DNA of 64,000 nt from Halococcus sediminicola (GCF_000755245.1 NZ_BBMP01000024.1:62001-126000); one strand, 5' to 3'. Shown: positions 45,153-54,455, counted from the first letter of the stretch. Notes: generated by a model not told the origin, from the sequence alone. Translations and numbers: made by a program.

Positions 45153-46316
45153 ATGTCAATGAGAGCAGTCGTTTACCAGGGCGCACACGACGTTGCAGTG
45201 GAAGACGTCGACGAACCGGAAATCGAACACCCGAACGACGTGGTGATCGACATCACGACCTCGTGTATCTGTGGCTCGGACCTCCATATGTACGAGGGGC
45301 GAACCGCCGCCGAACCGGGGATCGTCTTCGGCCACGAGAACATGGGGATCGTCGAGGAGGTTGGCGAGGGCGTCGACACCCTCGAAGAAGGCGACCGGAT
45401 AGTCCTCCCGTTCAACGTGGCCTGTGGCCACTGCCGGAACTGCGAGAACGGGAAGACCGGGTTCTGTACCAACGTCAACCCCGGCTTCGCCGGCGGGGCC
45501 TACGGATACGTGGCGATGGGGCCCTACAAGGGCGGCCAGGCCGAAAAACTCAGAGTTCCCTACGCCGACTTCAACGCGCTCAAACTTCCCGAGGGTGGGA
45601 GCAACGAGGACTCGTTCGCGCTGCTCGCGGACATCTTCCCGACGGGCTGGCACGCCACCCGACTTGCCGACCTCCAACCGGGCGAGTCCATCGTGGTCTA
45701 CGGCGCGGGACCAGTGGGACTGATGGCCGCCTACAGCGCGAAGATCCAGGGTGCTTCGGAGATCTACGTGGTCGACCGCGTACCCAGTCGACTGGACCTC
45801 GCCCGCGAGCACTGCGATGCTACGCCGATCAACTTCGAGGAGGGTAACCCAGTCGAGCAGATCAAGGAGATCCACGGCGGTGGCGTCGACAAGGGCGTCG
45901 ATGCGGTGGGCTATCAGGCGGTGGACCCGGACAAGGAGGCCGACGGGGCCTACGATCCCGCCCGCGAGAGCCCCGCGAACGTGCTCAACAACCTGATCCG
46001 AACCGTGCGCCCCACGGGTCAACTCGGCATCGTCGGGCTCTACGTCCCCGAGGACCCCGGCGCGCCCGACGAGATGGCCGCCCAGGGCCGCCTCGGCATC
46101 GACTTCGGCCTGCTGTTCGAGAAGGGTCAGAAGCTCGGTACCGGTCAGTGTGACGTGAAATCCTACAACCGCCAGCTCCGCGACCTCATCATCGAGGGCC
46201 GCGCCGACCCGAGCTTCCTCGTCTCCCACCGCGTGGGCCTCGACGAGGCCCCCGAGATGTACGAGCGCTTCGACAACCGCGAGGAAGGCGTCACCAAAGT
46301 CCTGCTCGAACCCTAG
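45153..46316 (+). CDS. fdhA: Formaldehyde-dehydrogenase-like zinc MDR
   Basis: A 387-residue zinc MDR. Catalytic zinc: SCICGSDLHMYEG and FGHENMGIV. Structural zinc: CGHCRNCENGKTGFC. Rossmann: VYGAGPVGLMAAYSA. The extended C-terminal half, including GLYVPEDPGAPDEMAAQG, is characteristic of glutathione-independent formaldehyde dehydrogenase. ATG 45153 gives the typical start (MSMRAVVYQG). Its paralogue is at 16640. The gene symbol reflects family resemblance. Confidence 0.85.
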   Translation: MSMRAVVYQGAHDVAVEDVDEPEIEHPNDVVIDITTSCICGSDLHMYEGRTAAEPGIVFGHENMGIVEEVGEGVDTLEEGDRIVLPFNVACGHCRNCENGKTGFCTNVNPGFAGGAYGYVAMGPYKGGQAEKLRVPYADFNALKLPEGGSNEDSFALLADIFPTGWHATRLADLQPGESIVVYGAGPVGLMAAYSAKIQGASEIYVVDRVPSRLDLAREHCDATPINFEEGNPVEQIKEIHGGGVDKGVDAVGYQAVDPDKEADGAYDPARESPANVLNNLIRTVRPTGQLGIVGLYVPEDPGAPDEMAAQGRLGIDFGLLFEKGQKLGTGQCDVKSYNRQLRDLIIEGRADPSFLVSHRVGLDEAPEMYERFDNREEGVTKVLLEP

Positions 46317-46518
46317 CCAGCGGATCATTTCTCCACTGAATTGGGGATCCGGACAAGGCAACACCAACTTTGAGAAACGACAAAGATGGGGGAAATATCT
46401 CAAGAGATGCTAGTGTACGGTTGATACTTGCCGCGTCAGGTGCTATCGATAAAGCGTGGTCTTCTACGATCTGCTGCAGCCTCGCTGATTCTGTAGAAGA
46501 GTTCTCCTAGTTGCTGCC

Positions 46519-47541
46519 TCAAAGTGCTCCTCTGTCATATCCTCCGTCAATGGTCATTATTTCTCCAGTTGTGAAAGAAGAGGTATCGCTTGCCAAATAC
46601 ACAGCAGCACCTGCGATTTCATCGGGTTCAGCAACTCGATTGAGTGGTGTCCGCTCGTCAATGGTTTCTCGAATGGATGACCCTTCTGCTAGCCTTTCAC
46701 CAGACAGTTCGGTTTTCACAAACCCTGGAGCAATAGCGTTCACTCTCACATCGGGTGAGAGGTCTTCGGCAGCAGCTCGCGTGAGTCCATTTACGCCACT
46801 TTTTGCGGCGCAGTAGGCCGGCCGATTTTTACGGATTTGTCGGCCAGACATCGATGATATGTTTATGACTCGGCTCTGCACGTTTATAAGCACCGCTCAG
46901 AACGCGGAACAGAGGCCATGAAGCGCTTGTTTCTCTCCTCGATTACTGATGGTATCCAGCTCAGTTAGCCGGGAATCGTCTGATCTGGGTTGGTTTCGAG
47001 TCCCACGAGAATCAGGCGAACAACAGATGATGGCGGGAAATTGCCGATTCACGGTCTGTAACGTCAGTGTTTGAAGGGGTATATAAACGTGCAGAGCCGA
47101 GTTTATGATCGAGCCTTGATCCATTGCTCTGCCGAATACCTGACAGGAGCGGAACACACCTGATAAGAATACATCAATTCCATACTCCCATTGAGCGTCA
47201 TCCATTTCAAGTAAAGATGCATGGTCTGTGTCACCAGCAGAGTTCACGACAATATCGACTGTATCAAACGTATCGAACGCTACGTCTCGCAGATTTTCTA
47301 TGGAGCGACGCTCGCGGACATTGCATGTGACCTCTGCTGTTTCAGCACCGAGGCCCCGCAGCTCATTAGTTATTTCTTGGACTGATTCTGGTGACCGGCT
47401 AGTTGCGATTACGTTTGCTCCATCCATTGCAAATGTGTGAGCTATTCCTCGTCCAATTCCGGTAGTTCCACCGATGACTACAGCATTTTTATCTGAGACT
47501 GAGACCGCTGAGTTGCGATCAGGCATGGAATCAACTGACAT
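46519..47541 (-). pseudogene. SDR gene split by a MITE
   Basis: The N-terminal half begins at ATG 47541, has GGTTGIGRGIA and VNSAG, and runs in frame to 47102. The C-terminal half (46868 down to 46519) has VINISSMSGRQI, YCAAK and the SDR end GEIMTIDGGY. Removing bases 46869-47108 (233-bp element plus one 7-bp duplication, 240 bases) joins them in frame into about 260 residues, the normal SDR length. Thus it was a functional gene until recently. Substrate unknown. Confidence 0.9.
46869..47101. mobile_element. MITE (233 bp) related to the 37.7-kb IS
   Basis: Ends CTCGGCTCTGCACGTT on both sides in inverted orientation, continuing TATAAGC (left) and TATATAC (right), flanked by the target duplication TTTATGA at 46862-46868 and 47102-47108. 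The ends match the right end of the 1285-bp IS exactly over 16 bases and differ from its left end at two. It has no transposase, so it depends on that IS or a relative. The interior shows no gene. Confidence 0.95.
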
Positions 47542-47904
47542 ACTCCTTCTACGTATTTGTTTCCTTAGCGCCCTACGGTCTAAGACTACTAGAAAAATCA
47601 ACTACTCCTCTGGTATCGTGCATTACAGCCCCTCTATACCTGCTGTAGTCTCAACTTCCACAAGCCAAAATTCTGTATTGCATTATGAAGTTTATATATG
47701 CTGTTTCATACGCTATAAAGCTCCAGACTGCTGAGATCGGCGGAATTAGATCTATAGATAGTTACTCGTGCTTAGTTGAATAAGGACCAGTAAACTTACC
47801 CACCACCCCGCCCTCTGCCACAGCCAACGCGATGACAATAGCCAGAACCCTGGTTACGCAGGCTGAGAACTGCATTGGGGTCATTGAATGGAGAGATGTG
47901 TAGA
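47542..47904. other. Intergenic stretch between the split SDR and the integrase
   Basis: 363 bases, AT-rich in its middle. It holds the right copy of the 22-base direct repeat (47632-47653). The final 100 bases have GC-rich text then the integrase start. No tRNA gene was recognised here as an attachment site. Confidence 0.6.
47632..47653. repeat. 22-base direct repeat, right copy
   Basis: Identical to 42860-42881 in the same orientation (CTCTATACCTGCTG ... TAGTCTCA). It lies 250 bases before the integrase start, followed by ACTTCC, which also occurs inverted at 42.9 kb. Possible recombination scar or island boundary. Confidence 0.9.
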
Positions 47905-49053
47905 ATGGTTCGTATCGATGCGGTCACTGAGGACTTCCTGACGGACAAAGGGAAGGGGCAGGGTGGGAAGAGCGGGAACTATCGAAGTGACGCTAGTAGA
48001 GAGCTCGATCGCTTCGTCGAGTTCCTTGCTCAGCACGAGGATGCCGTGACGACGTTCGAGGACTTAGAGTCGGGCCATCTCCGCGAATATGCACGGCATC
48101 TCACCCGGCAGGGCTGGGCGACAGGCACAGTCCGGACCTACTACGCCTATGTTTCGGCGTTCTGTGGCTGGGCGGTTCGTGAAGGGCATCTCGCCGAGAA
48201 CGTCGCCCAGCGGCGTAATGCCACCGAGCCTATCCCTGATGATGGCGGTCACAAGAGCGGTGACCAGCAGGCTTGGTCTGCCGACGACCGCCAACGGCTC
48301 ACCTCTTACGTCGACAAGCAGGCACGCGAAGCTATCGACAACGTCGGTGAGGACCGAGAGGCCGCGATCAAGGCCTGTCGCGACCGCGCTCTCGTCTATC
48401 TCCTTTCGTACTCCGGAGTTCGGGGAGCCGAGGTTCTCCGTGATAAGAGCGATGAGCGCCGGCAAGGACTCCGTTGGGAGGATGTTCACCTCGAGGACCG
48501 CTACGTGACGGTATTCGCGAAAAAGCAGCGTCTCGACGACCGAGGCCTCCCCGGTCCGGTGATCTATCCTTTCAAGGCGTACCAGCGCGTTCTCGACGCT
48601 CCCAGTCCGAATTGGCCGGTCTTCCCCTCTTTCCACCGCCCGACGCTCTCCCAACGGATTACCGAGACGCTCACCGAGCGTGGCTACACCGAGACGGAAA
48701 TCGAGGAGACCAAAGAAGACCAGTCACTCATCGAGACTTGCGTCAAAGCTGACGTCGCGCCACCATCCATCACAACTGACGCAGGACGGCACGTTCTCAA
48801 GCGACTCTGTGACCTGGCAGGCATCGAACTCGATGATGACGATGAGTATCTGATGCCACACGGTGCTCGCCGCGGTGCAGGTGAAGTTCTCGTCCGCACT
48901 TCAGGGCATGCAGCCGCTGCCCGAGCTCTTGATAACTCCGAAGAAGTAGTCCGCGAGCACTACTCACACATCGAAGCCGGTGATCTCGCAAAACAGATGA
49001 CCGACGCCTTCGAAGAAGCCGATCAAAATTCGGACACAGTGCAGAACGAGTGA
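47905..49053 (+). CDS. Tyrosine recombinase (phage-type integrase)
   Basis: A 382-residue integrase. SAM-like N-terminal core-binding region about residues 30-105; catalytic residues Arg173 (SGVRGAEV), His319 and Arg322 (HGARRGAGEVL), His335 and Tyr353 (EHYSHI). The layout is that of haloarchaeal plasmid/virus integrases. ATG 47905 is chosen; longer starts lack support. It stands at the left end of the defence genes and may have carried that island. No tRNA-type attachment site was found. Confidence 0.9.
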   Translation: MVRIDAVTEDFLTDKGKGQGGKSGNYRSDASRELDRFVEFLAQHEDAVTTFEDLESGHLREYARHLTRQGWATGTVRTYYAYVSAFCGWAVREGHLAENVAQRRNATEPIPDDGGHKSGDQQAWSADDRQRLTSYVDKQAREAIDNVGEDREAAIKACRDRALVYLLSYSGVRGAEVLRDKSDERRQGLRWEDVHLEDRYVTVFAKKQRLDDRGLPGPVIYPFKAYQRVLDAPSPNWPVFPSFHRPTLSQRITETLTERGYTETEIEETKEDQSLIETCVKADVAPPSITTDAGRHVLKRLCDLAGIELDDDDEYLMPHGARRGAGEVLVRTSGHAAAARALDNSEEVVREHYSHIEAGDLAKQMTDAFEEADQNSDTVQNE

Positions 49054-49169
49054 ATCCTCTGGTGAATAGCGCAGTGGATTTGGATCGAATAACACGCTGC
49101 TTAGCACCGCTTTAGTATAAAGAAATCAGGGTGGAGAACCGGCTTCACTTTCACCCCGCTCGCGGAAGC

Positions 49170-49177
49170 TTTTACAT
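49170..49177 (+). promoter_or_regulatory. Box A-like element before the CBASS operon
   Basis: TTTTACAT centred about 26 bases before the ATG at 49200, fitting an archaeal TATA box for a leaderless transcript. A second AT-rich stretch (TTTAGTATAA) is further upstream near 49112. Position only; not tested. Confidence 0.35.
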
Positions 49178-49199
49178 CCTAATTGTGTTAGATCCTGCC

Positions 49200-50312
49200 A
49201 TGACAGCGCTACCCTCAAAGTTCGATGGGTTTCTGAAGAAAATTCGGCCTACGAAGCAAAAAGAGGATTACATAGATGGTCACGAAACGCTTCGCGAGCA
49301 CCTCCGAAACTCAGATAAGATCGACGAGATCTACATCACGGACTTTCTGCAAGGCAGCTATCGACGGTGGACGGCAGTAAAGCCACAACAAGACGAGAAA
49401 TCCGATGTCGACGTCGTCTTTGTAAGTGAACTCGATAACGGTGTGGAGGCTAAAGAGGCTCTATCAAAGTGTGAGCCATTTTTGGATGAACACTACGAGG
49501 GCAAGTGGTCTCCCAATGCCCACTCTTACAAGATCGAAGAAGACCTCGTCGAAATAGACCTCGTGTTGACTTCCGTACCCAGTGAAGAAACCCGAGAGAC
49601 GCTTGAAAACTTGGGGTCCTTAGATATCGATACAGGTCTAAGATCCAATAATTCATCCGAAATATCTGAAACACTTGACCTGTCTGCGAACTCGGACGAA
49701 GACGAGTGGAGAGATGAACCACTTGAGATTCCGGATAGAGAGGATAACAAGTGGGAAAGTACACATCCTCTCGAGACAATTGCGTTCACCTTAGAGAAGA
49801 ATAGTGCCACAGACGGCCACTACGTGAACGTCGTCAAAGCTCTCAAGTGGTGGCGTCGAACGAAAACACCCGATGTCGAAGGACCCACCAGTTATCCACT
49901 CGAACATGTCATCGGTGATTGTTGCCCCGACGACATCGATACCGTTGCGGAAGGCGTGACACGGACGCTAGAGAATATCGCGAACAGATATAGAGTCCAA
50001 GCCGACCACAATAATGTACCGTATCTTCAGGCGCGTGGCTTGCCAGCAGACCCCGAAAATGATGTACTGAAACACTACACCGGTGAGGAATTCAGCGCAT
50101 TCCACAGCGAAGTCGACGACGCCGCTACTCAGGCGCGGGAAGCGTTAGACGAACAAAGCAAGAGTGATTCCCGGGATCTCTGGCATGAGCTATTCGGAGA
50201 TATGTTCCCAGAGTACCACGGGAACGACGATTCCGATGATGATGGCGAGAAAGCATCATCCGTGGGGTCGAGGTCAGGCGTCAACAACGCCTCGAATCAT
50301 CAATTCGGCTGA
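49200..50312 (+). CDS. CBASS CD-NTase (cyclic oligonucleotide synthase)
   Basis: A 370-residue nucleotidyltransferase that should make a cyclic oligonucleotide alarm signal when a virus is sensed. Catalytic marks: Gly52-Ser53 in LQGSYRRWTAV, Asp69 and Asp71 (SDVDVV) and Asp120 (VEIDLV). The C-terminal part (about 190-330) is the helical OAS-like half. The tail is disordered and ends in Gly (HQFG), the type of end used by Cap2 to couple the enzyme to a target. The operon continues 15 bases later with Cap2. Signal type is not known; the SAVED effector suggests a cyclic trinucleotide. Start 49200 matches the family; an earlier GTG lacks support. Confidence 0.9.
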   Translation: MTALPSKFDGFLKKIRPTKQKEDYIDGHETLREHLRNSDKIDEIYITDFLQGSYRRWTAVKPQQDEKSDVDVVFVSELDNGVEAKEALSKCEPFLDEHYEGKWSPNAHSYKIEEDLVEIDLVLTSVPSEETRETLENLGSLDIDTGLRSNNSSEISETLDLSANSDEDEWRDEPLEIPDREDNKWESTHPLETIAFTLEKNSATDGHYVNVVKALKWWRRTKTPDVEGPTSYPLEHVIGDCCPDDIDTVAEGVTRTLENIANRYRVQADHNNVPYLQARGLPADPENDVLKHYTGEEFSAFHSEVDDAATQAREALDEQSKSDSRDLWHELFGDMFPEYHGNDDSDDDGEKASSVGSRSGVNNASNHQFG

Positions 50313-50327
50313 ATTCTTCGATCGAAT

Positions 50328-52664
50328 ATGCCCCACTCACAAATCACAGAGGCCGTAGATGCAATCGATTGCCTTTCCGGAGTTGAGGTTCTGAGCGAGT
50401 CAGAGCACTACCAAGACAGAGGGAAATGGGCCGTTAAAGTAAACCTTCATCCTGATGGTCTTGCAGACCACCCAAACGTGCCCGAGGAGACGATCTGGTA
50501 CATTCTCTTGCAAGAAACGTACCCAGCGGGTAGTATCGGTATTTGCCCAGCGGATCAGGAAGAGAATACGATCACAGCGACGTTCCCCCATCAGAGACTG
50601 AACTCGTCTACAATTGATGAGTGCCCGTGGAGAACTGGAGATATCTGTGTGGCTCGGTATGGTCATACCCTCAATCAGGTCGGAGCCGTCGCCGAACCTA
50701 CTGAACCGGATGAACGGCTGTGTTGGCATATGGAGCGCGCACTGGAGTGGTTACAGGCTGCTTCAAAAGGCGAACTTCGCGAACCGGATGACCCGTTTGA
50801 GGTCCCCTTTTTCAACACTATCAGTAGCTCAGGACCGACAATTGCTTTCAATGAAAGCCAGGCAGGACTTGACACTTGGAACGGCGAATACGGGCAGTGG
50901 GGGACGGTAGAGCTACGACATATTCCGACCTCGGAAAACACATACGCCACTCACAACTTCGAAAGAGATGATGAGGTTGTGCACGACTCCGACTGGGGAG
51001 GATACGTAGGAGAAAATTCTACTGACCGGCTCACCGCTGCTTGGGTCCTTCTCGAGGAGATACCAATTTCGTTCCCTTGGGAGACACCTGAGTGTTGGGG
51101 AGAGTTAGATTCCCTACTTAGCGGAACTGCAGTCGAAGCACATGAGTTGCGAGCGAGTATCCAACCGGTACTGGAAGACGAATCGCATAAAATCGTGTTA
51201 CTTGGCTTCCCAATTCCTCAGGTAGTTGACGGCGAGTCAGAGATCATTCACTGGAAGCCAATCGAGATACCCTCATTCGAAGACCCTCAAGACCTTCCTG
51301 GAAGCCACCGAAGAAACTCTCGCGGTCGTGAACTCGCCGAAAGGTTCAGGGACAGCGACGAAAGGATACAATGGCTAGAGTCCGATAATTGGTCACATGA
51401 CCAGCTTACCCGTCGTGGCCACATGAACGAGTGGTTCTTCGATTGCCAGATCGTTCTCATCGGCGCGGGAGCACTCGGTAGTGCCGTTGCAGAAAATCTG
51501 GTTCGGGCTGGCTGCCGCTACCTCACGGTTATTGACCCGGATGATGTCGAGATCGGGAACTTAGCGAGACACACCCTCTCTCTTGCTGATATCGGTCAGG
51601 GCAAAGCAACGGCACTGTCCGACCGGCTTGAGTCAATCGCACCGTATGCGCAGGTCACAGGAATTGATGAGGCGTTTGCGCCGAACACTCCGATGCCCGC
51701 CTATCTTTCCGAAGCAGATGTCATAGTCGATTGTACGGCTTCAGACGCTGTTCGCCACGCGCTCGCGAGTCTCTCCTGGGAAGATCCGGTCGTGTTCCAC
51801 TCCGCTGCCATGGGACGGCGAGCAAATCGCTTGTATTGTTTCTCTGCATACGAGCGTACTTTTCCATACGAAGAATACGATGATGCATTCGATCTGTGGC
51901 GATTACGTGAGCATGTAGAATGGGATGAAACGGCCGACGCAGTCCCCGAACGAATCGGATGTTGGCACCCTGCGTCGGTGATCCGAACAGATCGAGTAAT
52001 GATGTGGGCGGGACAGGTGACGAGAGTATTAGATAACGCCCCGACCGTTACCCTACAGAACCCCGAATTCCTCGTGTTAGAGACTGGAAGCGAGGAGTGT
52101 TCTTGGGAGGTCTCGCAGCCGGACCCACCTTTCGAGAACGTGATTACATGGAATTCATCAGACCAAGAAGAGACGGTGCAGCTTCCTCTCAAGTGTGTCG
52201 AATCAATGAAAGTGCGTTGTGAGAAGGACCACCCAAACGAGACTGGTGGTATTGCTGCCGGGTCAACCCGAGAAGGGAGACCCGCATTAGTGGTTAATGC
52301 GAAAGATCCCCCAAGAGATTCGATCCACAGCCCAACACGGTTTCTCCGGGGAACCGAGGAAGTCGAAGAGTGGCTTCGAGATGCGAGAGAGAGCATCGGG
52401 CTCAAATATTTCGGTGAGTGGCATTACCACCCCGAGCAACGCCCAGCGGTGAGCGAGAAGGATCGTGACGCAATGAATGAAATCGCTGCTGACCGAGATT
52501 ACAACTGTCCTCACCCGTTGTTGTTCATTATGGGTGAAGATGAGTCAGGGCACTGTTCGATAGCAGTGTACCAATTTCACCGAAATAGCGAGTATGAGCG
52601 CTTAGAGCAAGTTGAGCAGTCTGAGCAGATTACCGAACTCCTCAAAGAAGGTATGGATGTATGA
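50328..52664 (+). CDS. CBASS Cap2-Cap3 fusion: E2, E1 and JAB peptidase in one chain
   Basis: A 778-residue protein joining three activities. Residues about 20-150 look like an E2-type domain with a likely catalytic Cys107 in RTGDICVARYGH. Residues about 370-600 form the E1 ThiF fold with GAGALGS (379-385) and DPDDVEIGNLARH. Residues about 630-760 form a JAB/JAMM deconjugase: Glu638 in NETGGIAAG, His699 and His701 in WHYHPEQ, Ser709 and Asp712. Known type II CBASS systems have a separate Cap3 peptidase; here it is fused. It should transfer the CD-NTase C-terminal Gly to a target and also reverse it. It overlaps the effector by 4 bases. Confidence 0.9.
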   Translation: MPHSQITEAVDAIDCLSGVEVLSESEHYQDRGKWAVKVNLHPDGLADHPNVPEETIWYILLQETYPAGSIGICPADQEENTITATFPHQRLNSSTIDECPWRTGDICVARYGHTLNQVGAVAEPTEPDERLCWHMERALEWLQAASKGELREPDDPFEVPFFNTISSSGPTIAFNESQAGLDTWNGEYGQWGTVELRHIPTSENTYATHNFERDDEVVHDSDWGGYVGENSTDRLTAAWVLLEEIPISFPWETPECWGELDSLLSGTAVEAHELRASIQPVLEDESHKIVLLGFPIPQVVDGESEIIHWKPIEIPSFEDPQDLPGSHRRNSRGRELAERFRDSDERIQWLESDNWSHDQLTRRGHMNEWFFDCQIVLIGAGALGSAVAENLVRAGCRYLTVIDPDDVEIGNLARHTLSLADIGQGKATALSDRLESIAPYAQVTGIDEAFAPNTPMPAYLSEADVIVDCTASDAVRHALASLSWEDPVVFHSAAMGRRANRLYCFSAYERTFPYEEYDDAFDLWRLREHVEWDETADAVPERIGCWHPASVIRTDRVMMWAGQVTRVLDNAPTVTLQNPEFLVLETGSEECSWEVSQPDPPFENVITWNSSDQEETVQLPLKCVESMKVRCEKDHPNETGGIAAGSTREGRPALVVNAKDPPRDSIHSPTRFLRGTEEVEEWLRDARESIGLKYFGEWHYHPEQRPAVSEKDRDAMNEIAADRDYNCPHPLLFIMGEDESGHCSIAVYQFHRNSEYERLEQVEQSEQITELLKEGMDV

Positions 52665-53899
52665 CTGAGATCACTGGAAACGTGTTCCTTAGCTATAAGC
52701 ACGAACAAAAAGATGTGGCTACGGTTCTTCAGGAATCGTTAGAAGACCACGGGATACCGGTTTGGCGGGATATCTTCGATCTCCGCCCAGAACCCCTACG
52801 AGACGAAATCAGGGATAAACTAACGAGTCCAGACATAGCTTGTGGAGTCGCTCTCATTAGCGAAGGGGTGGCAGGCTCAGAGGTCATACTCGAAGACGAA
52901 CTCCCTGGACTCAGACGTCGCTGGGATGCTGGTGACGGATTTTTCATTGTTCTCGTTCCACATCCCGATCTTAGTGCGACTGATGCTAAGCCGATTCTGG
53001 AGAAAGCTAGCGGCCCGATAAATCTCAAATCGTGGAAGATGGTCCCACTTGAAGCTGCTACGTCCGAAGCCGCTCGGAGTATTTCGAAGACGGTGCTGCA
53101 AGAGCGACTTCGCCAAGCTGACGAAGAACTTTCTTCTGATGAGCCGATCGAATGCTCATTGGATACTCGGGACTCGCCGGCTTACTCTATCGATCCTCTC
53201 GTCGTTATCGACTGGGAGAAACATTTCGACGTAGGACTTCCTTCACGAAGCCTTTGGGAGCAACGGCTTCTACCATCCTTAGAAACAACGACGGATTTTC
53301 TGAACGAGTATGCGTCAGGACGAACCCTCCGTTTTCGAGGGAAATCTCATTTGTGTTCTTCGTTCGCATTGGGATACTCCCTACCGAGCGTCCGAGGAAC
53401 GTCTACGACATGGATGCAGCCGAGCAGATATGGTGGATTTCATGAATATACACTCTCCAAATCAAAAGAGGACAGCACGATCAAAGGCAAATTCGAAGAG
53501 TTAGACGGTTCTGACAACGATCTTGCTGTCTTGGTGAACGTTCTCAATGATGTCTCAAACGATATGGAGAACGTGAGGAACGAATTACCGGACTTCAACG
53601 CTGAGCTCCGATTGACTCCAGAAGTCGATAGTTATGACGACCTGAATGCGGGACAGGCAGTAGACATTGCAACCACGTTCAGGTCTGAGATACGGAAGGC
53701 ACTCCAAAAGGTATCAGATACCGAAACTATCCATCTTTTCATGGCAGTGCCAACGGGGCTTGCGTTTTTGATGGGTCAAGAATCTAATGCACTACGACAA
53801 TTCCAAACATATTGCCATATGAAAGATACTGGGGAGTACAAGCAAGGACCGTTACTCCAAAGCCAGTCATATACTTCGAAGCCTGATCAGTCAGAATAA
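52661..53899 (+). CDS. TIR-SAVED effector of CBASS
   Basis: A 412-residue protein. Residues about 8-150 are a TIR domain (VFLSYKHEQKDVATVLQESL, GIPVWRD) with a likely catalytic Glu in the SEVILEDEL stretch (Glu78 or Glu80). Residues about 190-400 are a SAVED domain (LFMAVPTGLAFLMGQES). TIR-SAVED proteins bind a cyclic trinucleotide, assemble, and destroy NAD+, killing the infected cell. It starts with an overlap to the Cap2-Cap3 stop (ATGA). Last gene of the operon. Cofactor and ligand are from family knowledge. Confidence 0.9.
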   Translation: MTEITGNVFLSYKHEQKDVATVLQESLEDHGIPVWRDIFDLRPEPLRDEIRDKLTSPDIACGVALISEGVAGSEVILEDELPGLRRRWDAGDGFFIVLVPHPDLSATDAKPILEKASGPINLKSWKMVPLEAATSEAARSISKTVLQERLRQADEELSSDEPIECSLDTRDSPAYSIDPLVVIDWEKHFDVGLPSRSLWEQRLLPSLETTTDFLNEYASGRTLRFRGKSHLCSSFALGYSLPSVRGTSTTWMQPSRYGGFHEYTLSKSKEDSTIKGKFEELDGSDNDLAVLVNVLNDVSNDMENVRNELPDFNAELRLTPEVDSYDDLNAGQAVDIATTFRSEIRKALQKVSDTETIHLFMAVPTGLAFLMGQESNALRQFQTYCHMKDTGEYKQGPLLQSQSYTSKPDQSE

Positions 53900-54455
53900 A
53901 ATCGGAAAGGCTTAGAATAGGTTGTGGGCCTATCCGTAATTGTATTTGGTATGTCCAGCAGCGTGAGGCAAGCCTTCAAATCAGTGCCGTTGAAGGCTAT
54001 GTTTCCACTCCTTGCTACTCTCTGACGTGATGTGGGGGACGTAGCGCTGATGAGGATTTCAGAGAAAACTACGGTGCTTCTGGTAAGCAAGCAGCCGATG
54101 CGTTCGTAGCCGGGTAAGCCACCCGACTGCGGCGATCGTGGTGGGACAATACTGAGAGAAATCACTCACGAACTCCACCCGGACACCTCCTTCGCGGAGC
54201 GAGAGCAATGAGACTGGCAGTCTCGCTATCCCAGAACGAGTTCTCGTCTTACCAAACGCCAGCTCTCACAACGCCCTAAGTGTTTGGTAAGATGCTGAAG
54301 GTATGCGAAGCCGAGGTCGTGCTGTAGTCGCTGATTCTTTAAGTGCTTCTGGCGATAAGGTATAGATACGAGGGAGGAACGCGCTGGTTTCTCGGTGGAG
54401 GATTACTGCACGTAGTCATGCCTTTCAACTACGAGCAGCCAGTACTGGCTGCGTA
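53900..54455. other. Intergenic stretch after the CBASS operon
   Basis: 556 bases without a supported gene. A 92-codon minus-strand frame (53887-54165) overlaps the effector end but is Ser/Arg-rich with no motif. It contains an inverted repeat with 11-bp arms, TCTTACCAAAC (54247-54257) and GTTTGGTAAGA (54282-54292), that could be a hairpin or remnant of a mobile element. Confidence 0.6.
54247..54292. repeat. Inverted repeat with 11-bp arms
   Basis: Arms TCTTACCAAAC (54247-54257) and GTTTGGTAAGA (54282-54292) are perfectly complementary, separated by 24 bases. Position between the CBASS operon and the epsilon-like gene could be a terminator, operator or IS end. No known family. Confidence 0.7.

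Noticed and set aside
45156-46403. 415-codon minus-strand frame
   Set aside because: Antisense to the formaldehyde-dehydrogenase-like MDR with full zinc motifs. No motifs in this frame.
42860-47653. 22-base direct repeats as integrase attachment sites
   Set aside because: The integrase lies outside the enclosed block and no tRNA gene is present, so this is kept only as a repeat finding.
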